A program made the translations under genes and the position numbers. Shown in pieces: positions 63,029 to 64,000 of a DNA stretch of 64,000 bases. Below the pieces are notes generated by a model that was given only the letters and a program-made list of their open reading frames with translations, searched no databases and was not told the origin of the DNA. The DNA is from Sulfitobacter sp. BSw21498 (lineage in GTDB: Bacteria > Pseudomonadota > Alphaproteobacteria > Rhodobacterales > Rhodobacteraceae), in contig NZ_CP040753.1 of the NCBI RefSeq assembly GCF_006064855.1, positions 62,001 through 126,000 of the forward strand. Direction: 5' to 3'. Within the stretch, counting starts at the first letter, position 1. Every line of letters starts with the position of its first letter.

Positions 63029-63775
63029 ATGCACCTTGATGTCCAAGACCTGCGCAATTTTTACTACCGCAGCGCCCTTGGTCGCGCGGCGCAGCATTCC
63101 CTGCGGACCCGCATGCTAGAGCTTTGGCCCGAGGCCAAGGGGCAGACCGTCGTGGGTTTCGGTTTCGCCGCCCCCTTGCTGCGTCCCTATCTTGCGGATG
63201 CGCGGCGGGTGATGACGTTGATGCCGGGGCCGCAAGGGGTGATGCCGTGGCCCGCCGGGATGCCCAATACTTCTGTCCTGACCGAGGAAACGCTGTGGCC
63301 GATTGAAACGGGACACGTTGACCGGCTGGTGCTGATGCACGGGTTAGAGACCTCGGACCGGCAGGGTGATCTGCTTGAGGAATGCTGGCGCGTGTTGGGG
63401 CCGGGTGGCAGGGCGCTGTTTATCGTGCCCAATCGCGCTGGCTTTTGGGCGCGCAGTGATATCACGCCGTTCGGCTATGGGCGGCCCTATTCGCTGGGGC
63501 AGTTGGAAACGCAGCTGCGCAAACACCAGTTTTTGCCAGAACGCCAGTTGGGTGCGCTTTATCTGATGCCCTCGACGCGGCGGGCCTTTCGCCGCTCTGG
63601 CCCGCTGTTTGAAAAGGTCGGACGGCACATGCCGACGATCATGGCGGGGGGCGTCTTTATGGTCGAGGTGACCAAGCTTGTGTATCCGCCCAAGGGCAAG
63701 GTCGCGCGGACGCCTGCGCGCCGGTCTATCCGCGTTCTTGAGGGGGTCGGCGCGGTAACGCCCGCAATGGTTTGA
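63029..63775 (+). CDS. Class I SAM-dependent methyltransferase
   Basis: 248 residues. [15 protein letters not shown] (about 41-55) stands in place of motif I; the usual GxGxG is reduced to [15 protein letters not shown] and [16 protein letters not shown] are motifs of the type-11 methyltransferase fold. The C-terminus is basic ([14 protein letters not shown]). Substrate unknown. An open upstream region to gloB (152 bases) carries the promoters of both genes. Confidence 0.85.
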   Translation: MHLDVQDLRNFYYRSALGRAAQHSLRTRMLELWPEAKGQTVVGFGFAAPLLRPYLADARRVMTLMPGPQGVMPWPAGMPNTSVLTEETLWPIETGHVDRLVLMHGLETSDRQGDLLEECWRVLGPGGRALFIVPNRAGFWARSDITPFGYGRPYSLGQLETQLRKHQFLPERQLGALYLMPSTRRAFRRSGPLFEKVGRHMPTIMAGGVFMVEVTKLVYPPKGKVARTPARRSIRVLEGVGAVTPAMV

Positions 63776-64000
63776 GCGCTGCTGTCGCAGCCGATGTGAT
63801 CGCCGTGCCACGGTGCCAAGAATCGCTATCTTGCCCGAGAAAGCCGGATGTCCATTGATTTTTAGGCACGTCGATCAGGTCAAAGCGTCGCAGCGGTGCT
63901 TTACGTTAAGAATAAGGGGCGCTTTCGTGAGGCAAGCACACTATACTGTGTTGCGGGATGCGGGTCCGTCTGCTACATCCGCCCTGATTTAGACGTCTTG
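63776..64000. other. Right-edge intergenic region
   Basis: 225 bases to the window end with no supported ORF on either strand. It holds some short AT-rich patches near 63850 and 63905-63950 but no motif I can name. It may carry the promoter of a gene outside the window. Confidence 0.5.

Noticed and set aside
1..64000. CRISPR array, prophage, insertion sequence or defence island
   Set aside because: No direct-repeat array, integrase, transposase or phage structural gene was seen; gene order and base use look like core chromosome throughout.

Overview
The window reads as a chromosomal core segment of a marine Roseobacter-group alphaproteobacterium (Rhodobacteraceae, perhaps Sulfitobacter-like). 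The group call rests on gene content: plant-type glutamate-cysteine ligase, a tiny aa3-type cytochrome oxidase subunit IV, DUF2125, DUF6173 and DUF465 proteins, phaA/phaB, ETF-ubiquinone oxidoreductase, a DmdC-like acyl-CoA dehydrogenase, and a CtrA-type TTAA-N7-TTAA site. The genus is inference. Genes are dense, high-GC and often joined by ATGA or GTGA overlaps. I saw no insertion sequence, prophage, CRISPR array, tRNA or rRNA.

Layout. 1-7.6 kb: end of an ABC exporter, S49 peptidase, a 55-aa zinc-ribbon-like protein, Ca2+/Na+ antiporter, pteridine-reductase-like SDR, uvrC, pgsA, moaD, moaE. 7.6-12.2 kb: coiled-coil membrane protein and BON/OmpA protein, ubiA back-to-back with rsmE, a small membrane protein. 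12.3-18.4 kb: gshA, then a long minus-strand run from pyrB through four small membrane or PH-like genes to a metal-site-deficient pyrC homologue, plsY and a hypothetical gene. 18.5-27.9 kb: uracil-DNA glycosylase, LysE exporter, moaB, an RND efflux pair, DsbD-like protein, YqgE, Sua5-type tRNA t6A synthase. 28-33.3 kb: acyl-CoA dehydrogenase, metallo-hydrolase, DUF6173, COX subunit IV, lipoprotein, azlCD. 33.3-37.3 kb: fdhD-mobA-mobB-moeA, the last fused to an extra N-terminal domain. 37.4-45.9 kb: hypothetical gene, greA, ETF-QO, TPR protein, ispE, polyprenyl diphosphate synthase, DUF2007, tRNA methyltransferase, DUF465. 46-50.7 kb: phaB, phaA, degenerate EAL protein, tag, response regulator with degenerate GGDEF-like half. 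51-55 kb: rpsD behind a strong promoter and a structured leader, hisC, tyrA, DUF2125. 55-64 kb: ChaC, an uncharacterised MotA/MotB-like stator pair with a very long coiled coil, M23 peptidase, clpA, gloB, methyltransferase.

How the genes connect. Molybdenum cofactor genes lie at three loci (moaDE, moaB, fdhD-mobAB-moeA). Isoprenoid/ubiquinone genes (ubiA, ispE, polyprenyl synthase) feed the respiratory chain that ETF-QO enters. Glutathione genes are gshA, chaC and gloB; phospholipid genes are pgsA and plsY. The most interesting items are the long-coiled-coil stator pair, the rpsD leader RNA, the membrane-gene block between pyrB and the pseudo-dihydroorotase, the DUF/MoeA fusion, and two neighbouring degenerate c-di-GMP-type proteins.
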